Source: Cryptomeria japonica
Taxonomy: Eukaryota; Streptophyta; Pinopsida; Cupressales; Cupressaceae
Direction: 5' to 3'
DNA: 64,000 nucleotides
Assembly (NCBI RefSeq): GCF_030272615.1
Contig: NC_081415.1
Span: 627,541,240-627,605,239, forward strand
The notes below the pieces were generated by a model. It was not told the origin of the DNA, ran no database searches, and worked only from the letters and a program-made list of their open reading frames with translations. This document shows positions 13,101-29,000 of this stretch, piece after piece. Each line of letters opens with the position of its first letter. Within the stretch, counting starts at the first letter, position 1. Made by a program: the position numbers and the translations under genes.

Positions 13101-16100
13101 TTTTCTTTTAAAAAAAAACAAATTAGCATACATGAGATTTACATACATGGATCTGGATGATGCATATAGACTATTTACTTGTAATGTCCCCTTATAATTA
13201 AATCAAATAGAATGTTGGTATGGATTTGGGATTTACCCACACAGGCCTGTATAGTCCCATATTGAAATATGGATGCTAAATGTTTAAATCTCAGCATGCC
13301 CATTAATCTCTCCTAGTTGAAAAGTGTGCACATTCAAGCTCTATTTTAGAGGAAAAATTGGTGACCCTTCTACAATATTGCATAGTTTATATACACTCAA
13401 CTTGGTTCAATTGGTGGACTAGTGAGGACATCAAATGGCTGCCGCCAAGAATTGCCTTAAACAACATGGTTGTCATGATTCATTTCTATTGAAATTATTA
13501 AATTATGAATAATTATAATAATTGAAGATAATTATAATTATAAAATAGAAGATAATTATAAAATTATTTATTACTTAATTAACTAGATTATAAAATTATT
13601 TATTACTTAATTAACTAGATGCAAATAATAATTGAAGATAATATATAATGGTAATAATAATAAATAATCTCCGGGTTAATCAGGTTTTGAAGAGGGCAAA
13701 TGGAGGTTGAATGGAAAAGGCCCAGGGAGGGGTGGATCAAGGTGAATTTTGATGGGGCTGCGAAAGTAAGGGTCCCTCGGGGGCAGGATATGTGGCAAGG
13801 GACTGGAATGGAAATATTTTACCAATAGGTGCTACGAGGTTGGCGGAGGTACAAACAATGAAGCCGAAGCTCATGCTACTCTGTTAGCGGTCAAAATGGC
13901 AGATCAATTAGCAGTTTCCAATCTCCATCTCGAAGGCGACTCTCAAATAGTAGTCAATGCCATTATCAAAGGTGAATCAATTTCATGGAAAATAAATAAA
14001 TACATTAAATTAATTCAAAAAATTCTTGTTACTCACACCTTGAGAGGGGGAAACAATGTGGTGAACAAGATGTCCATTGTGGCAGTGGATTTAAATGCAG
14101 ATCAAATGGGGGGGATATGGAAAGATCTCTGAGGCATTAGCCCTAATGATTAATTAATGGTGAGATGGGATGGCCGATGAGAAAAAGAGATTGTACGCCA
14201 CCAAATTTTGATGGTAATTATGGTAAGTGTTGGATTTAATGTGAAGTGTCAAACGCCGTTATTTATGGCCATGGTGGCATTCCATTCATCTTGTAGAAAA
14301 ACTTGGAGTGAGTTTGGTAACAGGAGGGAGACAGGTGGTCGTGGTGTTTGCAGTATGGAGGCGAACTTTTCACTGGTGACCTCACCAAGCAACAGCTGGT
14401 TTTCATGGGAAGTGTCAGAGAAGCGGATGCATAGTATTTTTAACTATGAAGAGCCCATTTTCTTTCAGATTATGGATATCCTCCTAGGAGAAGAGTTTAT
14501 GAGCGTTGCACACCGTTATCAAACCAACGCAGACATTGTGTCCATGGTCATGGCATGGTGACTTGAATTGGGCAACGAAGAGGATGTTTGTTGGGTGTTG
14601 CAGAATTGTGTCGAGGGGTGGTTGTATGGGATGCACGGTTTGTTGGCAATGTCAATACCTGGGATCAGATTTCTGCAAATAATGGGGAGTGGGTGCAAAT
14701 TGGGAACTTGGAACCTCCCATGCATCCATTCATCAAGTGGAGTGCCACCTCCAACAAGAATGAGAGGCAAGCCGAGGCTCAAATTTGATAGGACACGTTC
14801 AAATTTCTGAAGGAAAAAGAGGTGGAAAGGAACGAGGGCTCAGGTAGTGTGGAGTGGACCAAGAAGAAACATTTGCAATTCTCCTTGGAGGATCACTGGG
14901 TGAACGGGCCTCTGAAGCCAGGAAGAAAGAAGAAGCGAGCCAACTTCTGGTTAAATTTTGTTTAAATTTTGCTTTGTATTCATAAAACGGACTGAATTTT
15001 GTCTTTAGTATTTGTATTTAGATTTCCATGGCTATGGCCAAATTTTGTATATGGTGTATACTAGGTTGTTGGGGTGCTGTAAATATTGTCTAGTTCATGT
15101 AATTGGATGTATTAGGGCTCATGAGTGAATGGTTGGATTTTTCATGGCAGGCTCGTTTAACTATTTTGATGTACCTTCTATAATTTCTATCAATAAAATA
15201 ATTATCTATTACCAATCAAAAACTATTAATAACAAATTAATGACTACAAAACAACAAATTATTTAAAAATAACAAATAGTAATAAAATATAATTAACTAT
15301 TAAAATAAATTGATAATATCTAAAGATTATCTTAATCATTTAAAATAAAAATATAAAACAAAACAAAACAAAATTAAAATAAAGATTTTTGACAAACTAA
15401 TATTAATTTTAGATGGATTACTAAGTGGGTAGCATTTAATATCAATTTTGATTTTGTTCATTTAGATTTATTCTCATATGGGAGACATTAAAAAAGAGTA
15501 CTCTTTATTCCTCTACTAGTGTTTTAAAAAATATCTTGATTTAAAATTAATATTTTTATTTTACACATTATCCTAAAGAATATTTTTTAAATTATTTTTA
15601 TTTTAACATTATCCTAAATAATATTATGAAATTAAATACTAAAACAAAAGAAATAAATAAATAATATTTAATTAATTATCTTCTTTTCTATTTGTCTTGA
15701 AAATTATTTTAAAATTTAAAAACAGCGATTTAAAACAAAAATTAATAATCAAATGAAAGCAATAAGGAAAATTATAGATAAATGGGAAACAAATGAGAAA
15801 TAAATAGATGAAATACCAAAGTGAAGATCAAGAACAATTGAGCATGTTTGTAGACTAGCATTTTGAGTGAGTGAAATTACTCCTATTAATATTAGTTTTA
15901 AAAAAAAGATTACTTTTGTTGAGTTTGAAAGTTGAATTGGCATGAAATTTAACTGTATTTTTCCTTTCATCAATCTATGTAAGTAAAAATTTAAATCTAT
16001 TTTATTAGAATTAATTAAATAAAATAAAAACTATGTGAGTTATTCATATAAAAAGCTCAAATTTTAGATCTTTTCATTTATCATGATAGTGAATCAAAAA

Positions 16101-19100
16101 ACATAGCCCTACATATAGATCCAATTTCTTCTCTAAATGATTATTTCGCATAACTTACTTCGCAAAAGATTGAACTCTCTAAGAATATATTATTTTAGCA
16201 GATCTATATACCACAACAATGTGTACAATAACTTAACTAGAATATCCAGAATTTCCTAACCAAAACTAGGTTCTGCATCCAAAAAAAATGAAAGGTATAA
16301 CTATGTTCTGCATCCAAGAAAAATTAAAGGTAACTAGGTTCTGCATCCATGATTTAATCATTTATGCTTAGTTGATGTTCAATTTATTAAATGTGCCTCA
16401 CAAGTTCACTATTGATTGTCAGAAAACTTACATTCTCGATTTGTTGGTCCTGTTGCGCTTTTAAAGCAGCCTTCACCTGATCCTTATCTATATTTGCCTG
16501 AAGAGTTAATAGGAAAACATACACCAACATGTTTATATGAGTGGAAAAGACATCAGATAAATTAATAGAGCATGAGGCATCTTTAATTGCAATGAAATAA
16601 AATAACCAGTTTCCCTGAATTGAAGTTCAAAAATAACATAAGCCAAGAAGAAAGCACACACCCCTTGAAGGCTGCTAAACCCAAGGCCTGCACCAATTGC
16701 TAATCGATGTGGATCAACAAGAGAATTGTAGTGATTACCACGGTGATAACTAAGGCGAATAGGAGGTGAATCTGTATTGTAAGACCCATGAAATATATTG
16801 ATAGGCTCTGCTAAACATTAAAGTTTAAAACTGTTAGAACCATGGTAAGGGAAGATAATCTAACATTGTCACGTACAGCTCAAACATCTCATACCTATAC
16901 TGTATATATAAATATGAATAGGGCGATTGTACATTTCTGACATTGCCTGGATTTCCATATTGTTTCCATAGACCTGTTTTATCAATCATTACATCAACGG
17001 TCATTTATATGCATGAAGAAATGTTGCAATTCACAAAGCCTTCCTGTATCAACAAAATATAGGACATCCCTTCAAATATCAAGAGAATGAAAGATAAATG
17101 AATGTAGACCAAAGAAAATACACCACTTGCAAATATGTACACAATCAACTTACAAATCAAACATTTCCAAAAAAAAACAATTTATCCATCCTGCAGTGGA
17201 TGCATGCTAAACAGTAGGCACTCTTACTCATAGTATTGAGACTATGTGAGTCAATCAGACTTGCAGAATCCTGAGACAAGTGGACTGCAATAAATTTTAC
17301 CAGTTTGAATTGGCATAAATTCATAAGTTAAATCTACATGCTTAAAACACTAACCATTTTCATTTAACTTTTCTACTTTTGAATAGATGCATCTGCCACT
17401 GTGTTTACAGCAGACAAAATATAAAAATTATGTAAGATCGTTAATAGTTTTTTCAACTTGTGCATACACTAAATATTTGTATCAAATATTTTTCTTTGAT
17501 CCTTTAAGATAGTAATAATAACGGGGTGAATTTAATCGATCAAAAAAAATAATAATAAGGGGGCATATTTGATGGTTCATAGCAATATGTATATCACATT
17601 AAAGGAAAACCTTTGGGCATACCATTGAATTTCTAGAGGATTATAGTTATATATCTTGTCTATGATGTTTCCTTTAATATCGATGACCCTAACATTTGAA
17701 AGGCAATGTTGAATGGATAAATATCATGAAAAATCAACTTGATAGGTAGGGTCAAATATAAAATTTAACCCATCTTTAAGCACTAACTCTTCATTTGAGC
17801 ATTGCATCATGTATGTGGATGTGAATTTGAATGTTACCTTGCAACTGCTATTCCATAAATATTAATTTGAGACATTTTCAATTTGCAACTTTGATTTGAC
17901 AAAGTTCAAATGCTTTGAAGCTCCTTCCCAGTTTTCATTTATTTCATGATCGACAACAATCTTTTCTGAAAATGCAAAAGAATCAATCCATTTAATGAAA
18001 TACATGTTAACATTTACGACATCTTAATTTGCAAACTCAATCTAAGATTTTACTGCACTTTTTTGCCCAGTCTGAGTCAGAGTATTAATAGCATGTGCTC
18101 ACTGATAACTTGGAAATGTTGTTCACTGTCCAATATGAATTGTTTCAGGCCAGAAAAAAAAATTGTATTTCCAAAGATGCAATGTTTTTATCCATATTTC
18201 CCAAATGATAAAGACAACGGTACAACACCAAACAATCGAAGTGTTACTTATGGCCAAAGGCATAGACAAAATTAACGAAGCTATAAGGAAAATTGCTCCA
18301 AACTATATAATCAAATATAGCAGAAAGAGCAAATAAAGTGCGACTTGGTGACCTGCAGCATGGATTTTTATCAAACAAATCCACACACTGTCCAAAAAAT
18401 AAGTGAATTGCAAATTTTCAGGAATTGTAATTTAATTGTGAGTTTGATAAAAATAAAATCGTGCCCCAGAATGCATTGTAAATTCTGTTCTTTTTCATTC
18501 CTAAGGTTCACTTTTGCATCCAAATTTTGTTTTTTGGGAGTAGATTCAGTTGATGATTTAAAGTTTAATGAAGCAATATCACACGTATCAAATCCAATCA
18601 ATCAAGCTTTTCAGGGTGAGGATTACAATATTTTTTATTTTTTATGGTTTTCAATTATAGTTAGTGAATTTTTCAATTTCTAGATTATGCTAAACCTAAT
18701 CCTAAACACTAAATTTTTTAGGGTTAAGAATTTTATTTAAATTTTCAGTATGTACTATGCTCTAACCCTAACCCTAGTGGTTGTTTTTGCCTTCATTTTG
18801 CAGGTTTTTGGTCATTGTGCCTCAAAAACTGGCTTTACATGCATATATGACACAATTGTCCCTATAACAAAATCATACAATTTTTGAGGCTTTCATAGCT
18901 ATGGAAGTATTTATCGCTTCAAATGTCATTTGGCAAAGGTGCCAACGCATTATGTTTGTACAATTTGTCAAGAATGCAAACCAACAAGCACAAGATCCAA
19001 GATCTAGGTGACAGAAACAAATCACACTAGCTAAAAGCAAAAGGGCAATGTTTATATGATTTGCCAAGAATGTAAACCAATGAGCACAAGATCCAAGATC

Positions 19101-21132
19101 TACGAGATGCAAACAGATATAATAACTATCCAAATATAAAGCACGTGAAAAGAATTACAATAATCAAAAGAGTCATTAACTCAACCAAGACAAAGGCAGC
19201 ACCAAACTGTCATCAATCAAAGATTGATTAAGCAATGGTAGCATTTTGTGACCGCAAATAAGTTATCATAATTGAATTTTTTTACTTAACATACCTAGGT
19301 AAGCTTATCCTAGACGCATAATATGCAATAAAGTAGACAACTAAACACAAGAAATGAAATAATGCACCATCACCCACCATAAGGTGTATACATGTTAGAT
19401 ACTCATGTAGAAAATATCCTCTTCCAAAAGAAGAGAAAAAGAGAAAGACCCCTATAAAAGAAAGTAAAACTCCCTCCTTTGCCTACCAAAAGCGAGAGAA
19501 AATGGAATGCCCTCCTAAAAACCCTGTAAAATAAGGCACATGTATGCCTACACAACTAAAAGAGAATTTGCATTCAAATAGTCACATGGTGAGTGTTGTA
19601 GTAGATCCTTGTACATTGAATATCCACCTTCCTTAAGGAAGCAAAAAAAAAGCTAAGATGCAAACTTGTTGAATTCCCCCTTTAGGTGGATTAGAGGAAT
19701 GAGAATGGTCTCTAGAATCTACTCACATATCTCTATATCGATACTAAGAGATGTCAAGCTCTTATTAAGTTTCCTAGGCCTAACTGAAGAAAATAACATC
19801 TCAAAAACATGTGGAAATAGAAATAGAATAGATAACAAAAATGGCAGTGGTCAAATTTCTCCAAGTCAATGATGAACTATGACAAGTGCTAATCAATCAA
19901 ATCAAGTATAATATATGGATACGATAACCAAATAGGAATGGCTCTCAACATAAGCATGAAATATAAACCAATAAGAATCATGTAGACCTACAAAAGGTGT
20001 CAATGATGACAAAGTTGAATCAGTGGACTCGAGAATGATTGTAAGTTTATCATTATAAGAGTATGTAGAGATAGAGAAAGAATATTGCCAAAATTTGCCC
20101 TCATTAGAAATCAAGGAAATGCAATTCCATGTGAATCGTCATCAAAGAGGATATAAATGTCTAATAGTGTTGTTAAGATCTCAATGATAAAATTAAATGA
20201 CTAATAAGTAGTCATCCCAAAGAGATAGATCTAGAAAATGAGGATCATGCTAAATAGAATCATGCAAAAGAGCGAGTGCTAAAGAAAATTTCTTCAAAAA
20301 ACTGCACAAAATCATTGTAGAAAGATGGAACAAAATGGCCACTCTATTGCATCTTCTTCTTTTAGCATTAAGTCCCAAATATCCTTTCTATGATAACAAG
20401 AGTTGCACCATATAAAGATCTTGAAGTTGCTCAAGCATACAAGGGAGCACTTCGTAGATTCTTCATTGACAATGACGTGCAAGATGCAGGGAGGGTTGAG
20501 TTCATGGATTTTGCATGTTCCAATGACTGTGGTCTTGATCTCTTTTGAGACAAGTATATGGTCAATGCTCGTAGTTGGTGGTATTTCCATGGCAAAACAT
20601 ACAAGCACCTAGATCTTGCAATCAAAGTTTTATCACAAGTTTGCTTTTAAGTCTCTAATTTTGTCTTAAATAGATTGCTAGTACATGTGCATCCGAGAGG
20701 AATTGAAGCACATATTCCTTCATCCACTCAATAAAACACAATAGACCAAACTCAAAAATGACATTGGACTTGGTGTATGTGCATTCAAACTTGCAGCTCC
20801 TTACACACAAATAAAGTGGCTACAAAGAAGGGCGAACAAGGAAGTGGGATAACAAACCAAAGCGTATTGACTTGAATGCTTCCACTTCCCACTTTGTTGC
20901 ACTTGATGTTAATGATGACTATAAGCTATCTAATGAATATGAGAAGCTAGTGGCAATGCTAGTTGTAGTGGTTGTGCTAGTGCCAATAGCACTATTTGTG
21001 GTTCTTCTAATTTAACACAGCATAGATCATCTAATATGAATAATGATGATTTTTTTGATGACCCATATGATATTTGATCAATGATGGCTGATTGTTGACA
21101 CTTGAAGTTATTAATTTTTAAGTTTAAAGTTT

Positions 21133-21182
<50 letters not shown>

Positions 21183-23032
21183 TGTTCCACGGGCATTGGG
21201 GATGGGGGGACGCGTTTCCGAGACAGGGGGACCAAGGGCCTAAGTTTGGGGACGGCGGCGGGGGGTGGCGGGGTGGTGGTGCTGATATAGTTATACATAC
21301 ACATATAGTACTTGAAAAAATAGTTTTGAAAAGATGTATGACAGTATTACAGTATAAGAATTACATTTTCAAATGAGACTATAGGAAATTTGAAATATTA
21401 AATCTAAATACCAATTACCAAGATTTCTAAGTTGTGTTGTTGTATGGAGCCTAATCAAACTCAGAGGTTAGATTTTCCCTAATTCTATCGGTGCGGTTTC
21501 CCCCTATATTTTTCAATAGAGGTTTGGGGGCAGCACCCCCAAGTTGGGGTCAAGGGGCATCGCCCCTTGCAGGATCAAGGGGAAGCGCCCCTTGCGATAC
21601 AGGGCGGGGTCGAGGGGCAGCGCCCTGTTAGTTTTCATGATCAGATTATCCACAATAAACAGAAAACTAAAGTTGCACAGTAAAGCATACAAATAGAGGA
21701 TGACACAACACAAGACTACCCTGGGAAAACCTCCCTCTTGGAGGAAAAACCCAACAACAAATCAGATCTAGATCCTTTTATTAATTGTAGAATACAATGG
21801 CAATAAAGATCAGATTACTTATCTGATATAACTGTCAACCTAGGGCAGAATTAGAGTTACAGTCGTAACCCAGCTAGGGCACAATGTAACAGCAGAAGAT
21901 AGCAGACTTATCTCTTTCTTATATAAGAATATCATCAGCATACAGCTTCCAGCTCTTCGTAGTTCTTCACTGAAGATTGCAGACCTAATGATGTTTGTAG
22001 ACCTTCAAGAGGAACTCGCTATCCTCTTCATTGTATTCACTGTCCAAGATCGCATGTATGGCAAATGCTGATGGCAGAAGTAATTCGCTGATTCCTTGAT
22101 CAGAATTCGCATTGACCTTTTATTGTAGAGCACAGGGTCTTCACATTGATTGTCTAATATTCGGATTGCTTGATTGCATTCTCGACTAGTGATATGCTTG
22201 TGCATATATACAAGAGGTGAGCCCTATCTTGGGTCGGCCCAATCCATCCTTGGGGCCAACACTATATTATTAGTTCCACACGCCACCATAAGCATGGGAC
22301 CTAAACAATATAGTTTCCATGTTACAAGAGCCCACGCTACATAGAGATGTGCTAAAATAAGATATAGGACCACACGTTTGGAGAAGGAATGCGTCCTTTT
22401 AATAATACAATCATTTGGGCCCAGCCCATCATAAATGATCAATATATAAGACTATACGCCACAAAATGTGTGTGCTGGAGATAGGTCCACACGTTGGACC
22501 TAGAGATGCACCCCTTTACATGTTAGGTCCAGCCCTTAATGGTTTTACACATTACATATAAATACAATAGATAGGGCCCTGCCCTATAAGGATTCGGATG
22601 ATGCCTTAATGCAATCCGAATCCTATTTATTTTCCTAACCTAGTTACAAAATCAACACGCCCCGCGAGGCCAAAAATACTTTTATTATTTTCTAAAGGCG
22701 TCGAGTGTTATTTTTCTATTGGCCCACGTCCTATTAGAGTCACTTTTTTTAAAAAAATTAATTTTAAACATTGCATATACGTGGGGGCGACAGGAGACGT
22801 CTGGGCGTCTCCCCATCCCTTGAGAGACATCTACAAATCTCTCGAAGGACATGGAGACGTCTCGGCGTCTCGGCGGCGCTTGGGTGGCGGTGGCGGGACG
22901 GCGAGGGATGTCGCATCCCCGTCCCCTATCCTCGAGACGTTTCTTACGGGGAGACGTGGCCCAAAGGGGGGGGGACGCGTCCCCGTGGAACACTGATATA
23001 TATTAATGGTGTATTTTGCTATGTACATAGAT

Positions 23033-23068
<36 letters not shown>

Positions 23069-26000
23069 GTATGTGTATATATATATATGTATGTGTGTGT
23101 GTATTACTGATTTTTATATGTTTTTGCATTGATGAACCCAACCCCCAAAAAAAATTTGACAAAACCCCCAAACCAAGCCATCAAACCTGAACACAAACCA
23201 GTAACTTAGTTTATAGTTAAATGAAAATAATTGTTACTTAAATGTTTACTTAAAGAACTTTTTTTTTATCAGTCAAAACAGCTAAGGTGCTGCACCTATT
23301 ACATTAATATTCAAAAAAGATTACATGTATAGTGTGTCCATATTAGCATATCAATCTCCTACCAACAAACTGCATCAGAAAACCACCACAATCCCAACCA
23401 TCCATGCTATTTACTACCCAAAACACTATCTGCCATCCCACCCACACAGAAGATCTACACATCTAAATACAGCAGAGAAGGACCACAAACCCAACTAGAC
23501 AATGCACCCTGCCCCGCTCATTATCAACCAACCCCTCAACTTAGTTTATTAATAACTATAAGAATGAAAACAAACCATCCATTCAGATTTGATGATGAAT
23601 TTCACCTTCACCAAGCAGAAGGCCCACAATCTTTATGAAGTTTCGACTCCTCTGCACCCTCCATAGTGCTCACCTCCACAAAGTCTGAATCCACATCTCC
23701 AGACGCAGCATTGCCCATCGCCACACCAACCTCCATCAACCCTTCCCCCAAGAGGTAGTTCTAAAACCACCCATCCTCCTCCTCTGGTTTAAGGTCCAGC
23801 AGCTGCTTTAGAAAGGAGATCCTTCACTCCACCGTTAGTCTCCTACGAGGGAGAGATTCTTGGCACACTGAGATGATGAACAAGTGCTTTACCACTTCCC
23901 TACCCTGCCTTCAAACACATGATAGTCTCTTGGAAGAGGGACACCGACACCCATAACCACACCATCCAAAACATCGTGAATGCCACCCACAGATCTCTTT
24001 TTCATCACACCTTGGTAAATAGCATTTGCCATCTCTAAGGTCTCTCAAGCATTGAGAAGGGTGGCCAAAAACAGCAAGGGGATGTCCATGTCTACCCTAT
24101 GCCAATGATCCATTCTAAAAAATTCATCCCCTAAAACCATCCTAACCACACGAGATACTAGGTCATGCTTAGACCTTAGCACAACTTTCAACCCTTTCTC
24201 TCTGACACAACACCAAGGAAAACCTTCTTTCATTTTTTGCAAAGCAATCGAATAGAGGTATTCTTCTCAAACGACACCAAGCACCAAATACCCTAGAGAG
24301 ATGACAACTACACTGTGAAAAGACAGAATATAGGCGCGCCCCATAACAAGTTGGAGGCACACATAATAATGATCACCCCATGTGCTTGAGAATCATGGCG
24401 ATTACGACCCACGAGATATCATATAAGGAAAGCTTTTCCAAAGTCTTTCTCCTCGTCTTCTGGTCATTTTAGTACTAATATCCACAAAACATTGTCGTCA
24501 CCCTTGATCTCGCATAACTTGAAATCATACAAAATTTACATTGATTGTCCTTCGCACTCAATGGAAAGCCGCAAGTCCACTGGACTGCAATTAGAAAGAA
24601 TTCCCAATCTAGAGAGGTACATATCCATCCAAATTAAGGATAACCTCTGCCAAAACCACACAAGCGAACTTTAACTTCAATCACTGCAGGGGGCTCTAAT
24701 CCCTCCCAATCATTATTAACCAATCCCTCCATTTTTGCAGTTTCCACTTTGGTGTAAACATTTGACAAATGGCATTAATTACAATCAATGGGTCACCTTC
24801 TAGATGAATATTGGGGCATTTGAGATCCCAACCACATTCCAACCCAATCAGCACCATCCCAATCTTTGCTTCATTGTCGTTGTCACCCCTAGATTCACCA
24901 ATTTTTCTACTATCGTTCTACCCAACCAATCCCTGACAATGCACCTTGCCCCACTCATCCTCGAGTTTTCTTTAGAGGCTCCATCAAATTAATTTTCACC
25001 CATCATTCCTCAAGGGCATACCAAACAACACCATCCCTAGGATTCGAAGGAAGATCAGCCTTCCTAACCACAATTATAGGGGTAGTTAAACAAGTATTTT
25101 TTTTATATAAATATTAATTCTAATTTGTATTCAAATTGTTACAGACATTTGTTTTGCTTTTATTTTGAAAAAGGCTGTATATATTTTACATGTATATCTA
25201 ACTTTCGATTCTGTTTTTGAAAAAGCTAACATTGATTATTTTTATAATTCTTTTGTTTTGTTTTTGTTTTGTACAATGTAGTAAAACATTATTTACTTAA
25301 ATGTAACCTTGTAATAAACATTTTTAATATATATTTGAAATATTAATGTTCACAATCACACCATTACACTACAACCGTTGCTACCGCTATAGGTTATGCC
25401 TCTCAATATAATTAATTAATCATCCATCATGCTTCCGCCTGTATTCTTCAAGCTCTAGCAAGGGGCAAAACAATCTCAACAAAAGAAGTTTCATCTAGTT
25501 AGATGGTTGAAAGTCGCTAAAGAAAAGCAGTATGATAGTTTGAACATCAGATTTGCTTCCATCATGAGCTCCACTCTAGGGGCTGAACTTGTCTTAGACC
25601 ATTTAACCTCCCATGTCTCTTTGGAAATAAATTCTTGGTCAAAAGCATTGAGAATGCCAGCAAGGTTGTGATTTGCTCTCTTCTCAAAATCACTAGGCCT
25701 CCAAAATTTGTTCCCTAATTGTGAGATCAATAGAGATAATTAGAAATAATTCTTCTTGGTACCTTGGAAATAGCCGCAACATCAAATGTTGGGATGACCC
25801 TATTTTGGTAATAACCCTCTTAAAAATCATATGCCTAGAGATCTTCTTTTGACCAATTTATTGAATGGGATGGAAACTACTGAAGTGGTCCACTATCCTT
25901 GGTCTTTTGGATGGGCATCAACAACAATGGTTTTGCTTACTAAGCAATATATGGGCATTCTCACCTCTAACAAAAACATTGCTAATAGTTTAATCTAGGG

Positions 26001-29000
26001 CAGGGTAAATGGCTCAAACTACTTCTCGATGTGGACTGGCATTCGCTACCATCACATTGGTGAATCGGTTGTGTGATACTTGCACAAAGTTTAGAAAAAA
26101 AGCATAACACCTACGATCAAAATGTTCCAATGGTTAGTGAGATAAAATAAGATCCTCACCAGAGAAAATTCAATCACAAGAAGTCTCCATTTTTGCCTCC
26201 AACATTTCAAAGAATCTCATCTCCTTTTTGACAAAGAAGCTGCTTCTGTCTAGGCCTCCATCTCTCACTGCTTTAAAGTCCAATTTCAAAACAATTTATA
26301 CTTGGAAACATGCACTCAACATTGGAATGACTGGTACAGTAGTGCACTAACAGACAGACCTCTTTTTTTGGTATGTGGATAATCTGGCTTAACAGTAATA
26401 AAAGATTTTTGAAGACACATTCTTCTTCTAAAAATTTGGCATGCGATGGCTGAGAATGCCATAGCCCACTTCAGACACAAGGAAAGTCCAGTTGTTTCTA
26501 GCGTGGAGCTGAACCTTGTCAAAACTTGGAAGCTCAATGGCTTCTTTAGCACTCCATCCAACATCCTCTTTCGGATCCCCGCTCCAGATATCCATCTTTT
26601 TTTATATGGCTCGACTCCAATCTCAAGATCATGAACTTCAGCATCAATTTAGGGCAAGCTTCTAATGGTACTGCTGAGTTTATGGGCTGTAACTTCGACC
26701 TCTCTTTCACTGTTAAGGAAAATCACAAGACTTTCAATGTTTCAGAGACTCCAAACTGATAATCTAATGCCTCTCACATTAACAAAAAGGCTTTCTCAAA
26801 TTTCTGCGGTTCTCCAAAATTTTGATCAAATTAGCTGGCATCACATTACCAGAAAGCTGAATCATCTAATAGACAAGAAAGCCAACAAAGAAATCCAATT
26901 AGGCAACTGTTCTACATGCATACAACATCTCAGAAGTCAACGAGCAAACACCTCACATGACTCTTGGGCCCTTTTCTTATTTTGCCCACCCATGTATAAG
27001 TCCAGCATTACTTTGTATCTTTCGATGCATCTTATGCCCCTACTGTAACTTATCTATGTATCTAAATAAAAGTTTTCTTAAAAAAGTAATAATTGGACCT
27101 TGTGAAACTTTCTCCCCTGTTGTTTATTTTCCTGCATGGAGATGCACTTCCATGTGTGATTGTATCTATTGGTCCAACTCATCAAGTAAGCTGCTTAAGG
27201 TTGACAGACCATGCCTAATTCCTTGGCATATAGCAAAATATCCTCAGCCCCACTAGTAGTTTTCTTGTGTGCTGTTGTTCAACAAAATGCTGACTTGGAC
27301 ATTCTGTGAGATTGTCCAATCATTCTCTGAAGCATGTCCCTTCCGCATCCCCAAGTAACTATCACAATCATGTACTTTTCACTTAGATCTCAGAGCTTCC
27401 ACAACTTCAGACAGATTTCTAGATAAAAAATTAATTCTTATGTTGTCAAATTACAAGAAGACCTAGCCAATACTCAATCCATCATCTAGCACTTGAATCT
27501 TATACCCTTCAGTATATTGCAACTGCATTCCTCTATTCACTCTATGTAGAAACACACTCCAAAAAGAACTTTGCAGACTTCTGAGTATGTGACCCCATCT
27601 AATATCTGATTCACATAGAACTTGGCACTTGGCACTCAGAACCAACATAATTCCTGCTTTCTACGTTCTTGGATCCTCCTACTTTCCAAATTCTGAGCAA
27701 ACTCGGACCTAGACATTTTCCAGGATTTTAAAATTATAACTTAAAATGTGGCTATACATCTTGGTGGAGCATAGTTGAACTAAATAGTACTGACAATAGA
27801 TCCCAGTAGTGCAAATTTGCACTTTATAAATATATGACCTGGCTACTACTCGCTATTAGTTGCATGTACTTATTAGATATTGGAAATCCAAACTTTATAA
27901 ATCTACAATCCCTTCTGAACAGGGTATGACCTTGAATGAAGATTAGTCACATTAACTTATTAGTTATTACATTATTGAACTTCATGTATCTTTCATCCCT
28001 TTTGAACATGCCATGTGACTTCAAATGTTGATTGCCATAATTTGTCTATGATGCTTCCAGGTGTGACCTATCCTAAGTTGTCTGTTACTACAAAATGCAG
28101 TACATTGTAAGACTGCATCAAGTTACATCATAACACTGCATCAAGTTAAAGATGCAATCCAATGAACTTATTAGTCTAACTGAAAGTCCTAGACATAAAG
28201 ATTAATGACAAGATTTTCATACAAAATACATACAAGAAAGATTAATATGAGGGAATGCACAGAAGATAATTGCAAAATTTAACTGCAAATCATAAAATAA
28301 ACATACAAATCTATATAGGCCAGGATTCCTTTAAAAAAGAATTCACAATCAACAAAACTATAATGGAGTATTGACTGTACCTTGTCTCTTCTTTTCCTTT
28401 TGCAATAAGCTGTGAAGCCTTCCGTGACAAATGGAGAAAAATGATCTCTCTCTTTCTCCTGAACAAAAACCAAACAAAATCAAAATTTTCTAAACTGTCT
28501 TAGTTTTCACTTCAAAAATAAAATTAAACATAAACTGTCCCCTATATACAACACTCAAGTTCACAAAATTAAAGTACATCATCTTAGCTCATAAAAAAGA
28601 AAGTACACTCTAAAACAAACCATGGTACCCTTGTCAATTAAATGATTTTTGTATATGTTTCAAATTTTCCAATCCTCTTAATTCATTATAGTGGAAGCAT
28701 TTAAGATGGCATTTCACATTTGCTTTTTAATGGATATTATCAGAAATAGATACCAAACCATAAAATTTGATCAATCAGAACTTGCCACCCAAACATGAAA
28801 TAATAAAACCTACCATATAGTCAATGCACATCTGTCTTGGATGATCGTATAACTCTGCATCACCATAAACCTGGTCTGCAACAGCACGGAAAAGGCAATT
28901 GCCATCTGCAGCCATGCGTCTAACTTCAAAACCTCGTGCATGCCGAATATCACTCTCAAACTGCCGTTCTCTTTCCTGCAACATTTTGAGTTAATAATGG

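Noticed and set aside
20312..20612. Overlapping ORFs on both strands near 20.4 kb
   Set aside because: No motif, no start context and no similarity I recognise; probably chance ORFs.
21430..22665. Solo LTR nested in hAT element B
   Set aside because: TG...CA ends can be proposed, but no 5-bp target duplication matched, so it is described only as an LTR-like insert.
22771..23190. ORF with repeated His-Thr and Tyr-Ile residues
   Set aside because: It spans the end of hAT element B and a CA/TA microsatellite; the peptide is a by-product.
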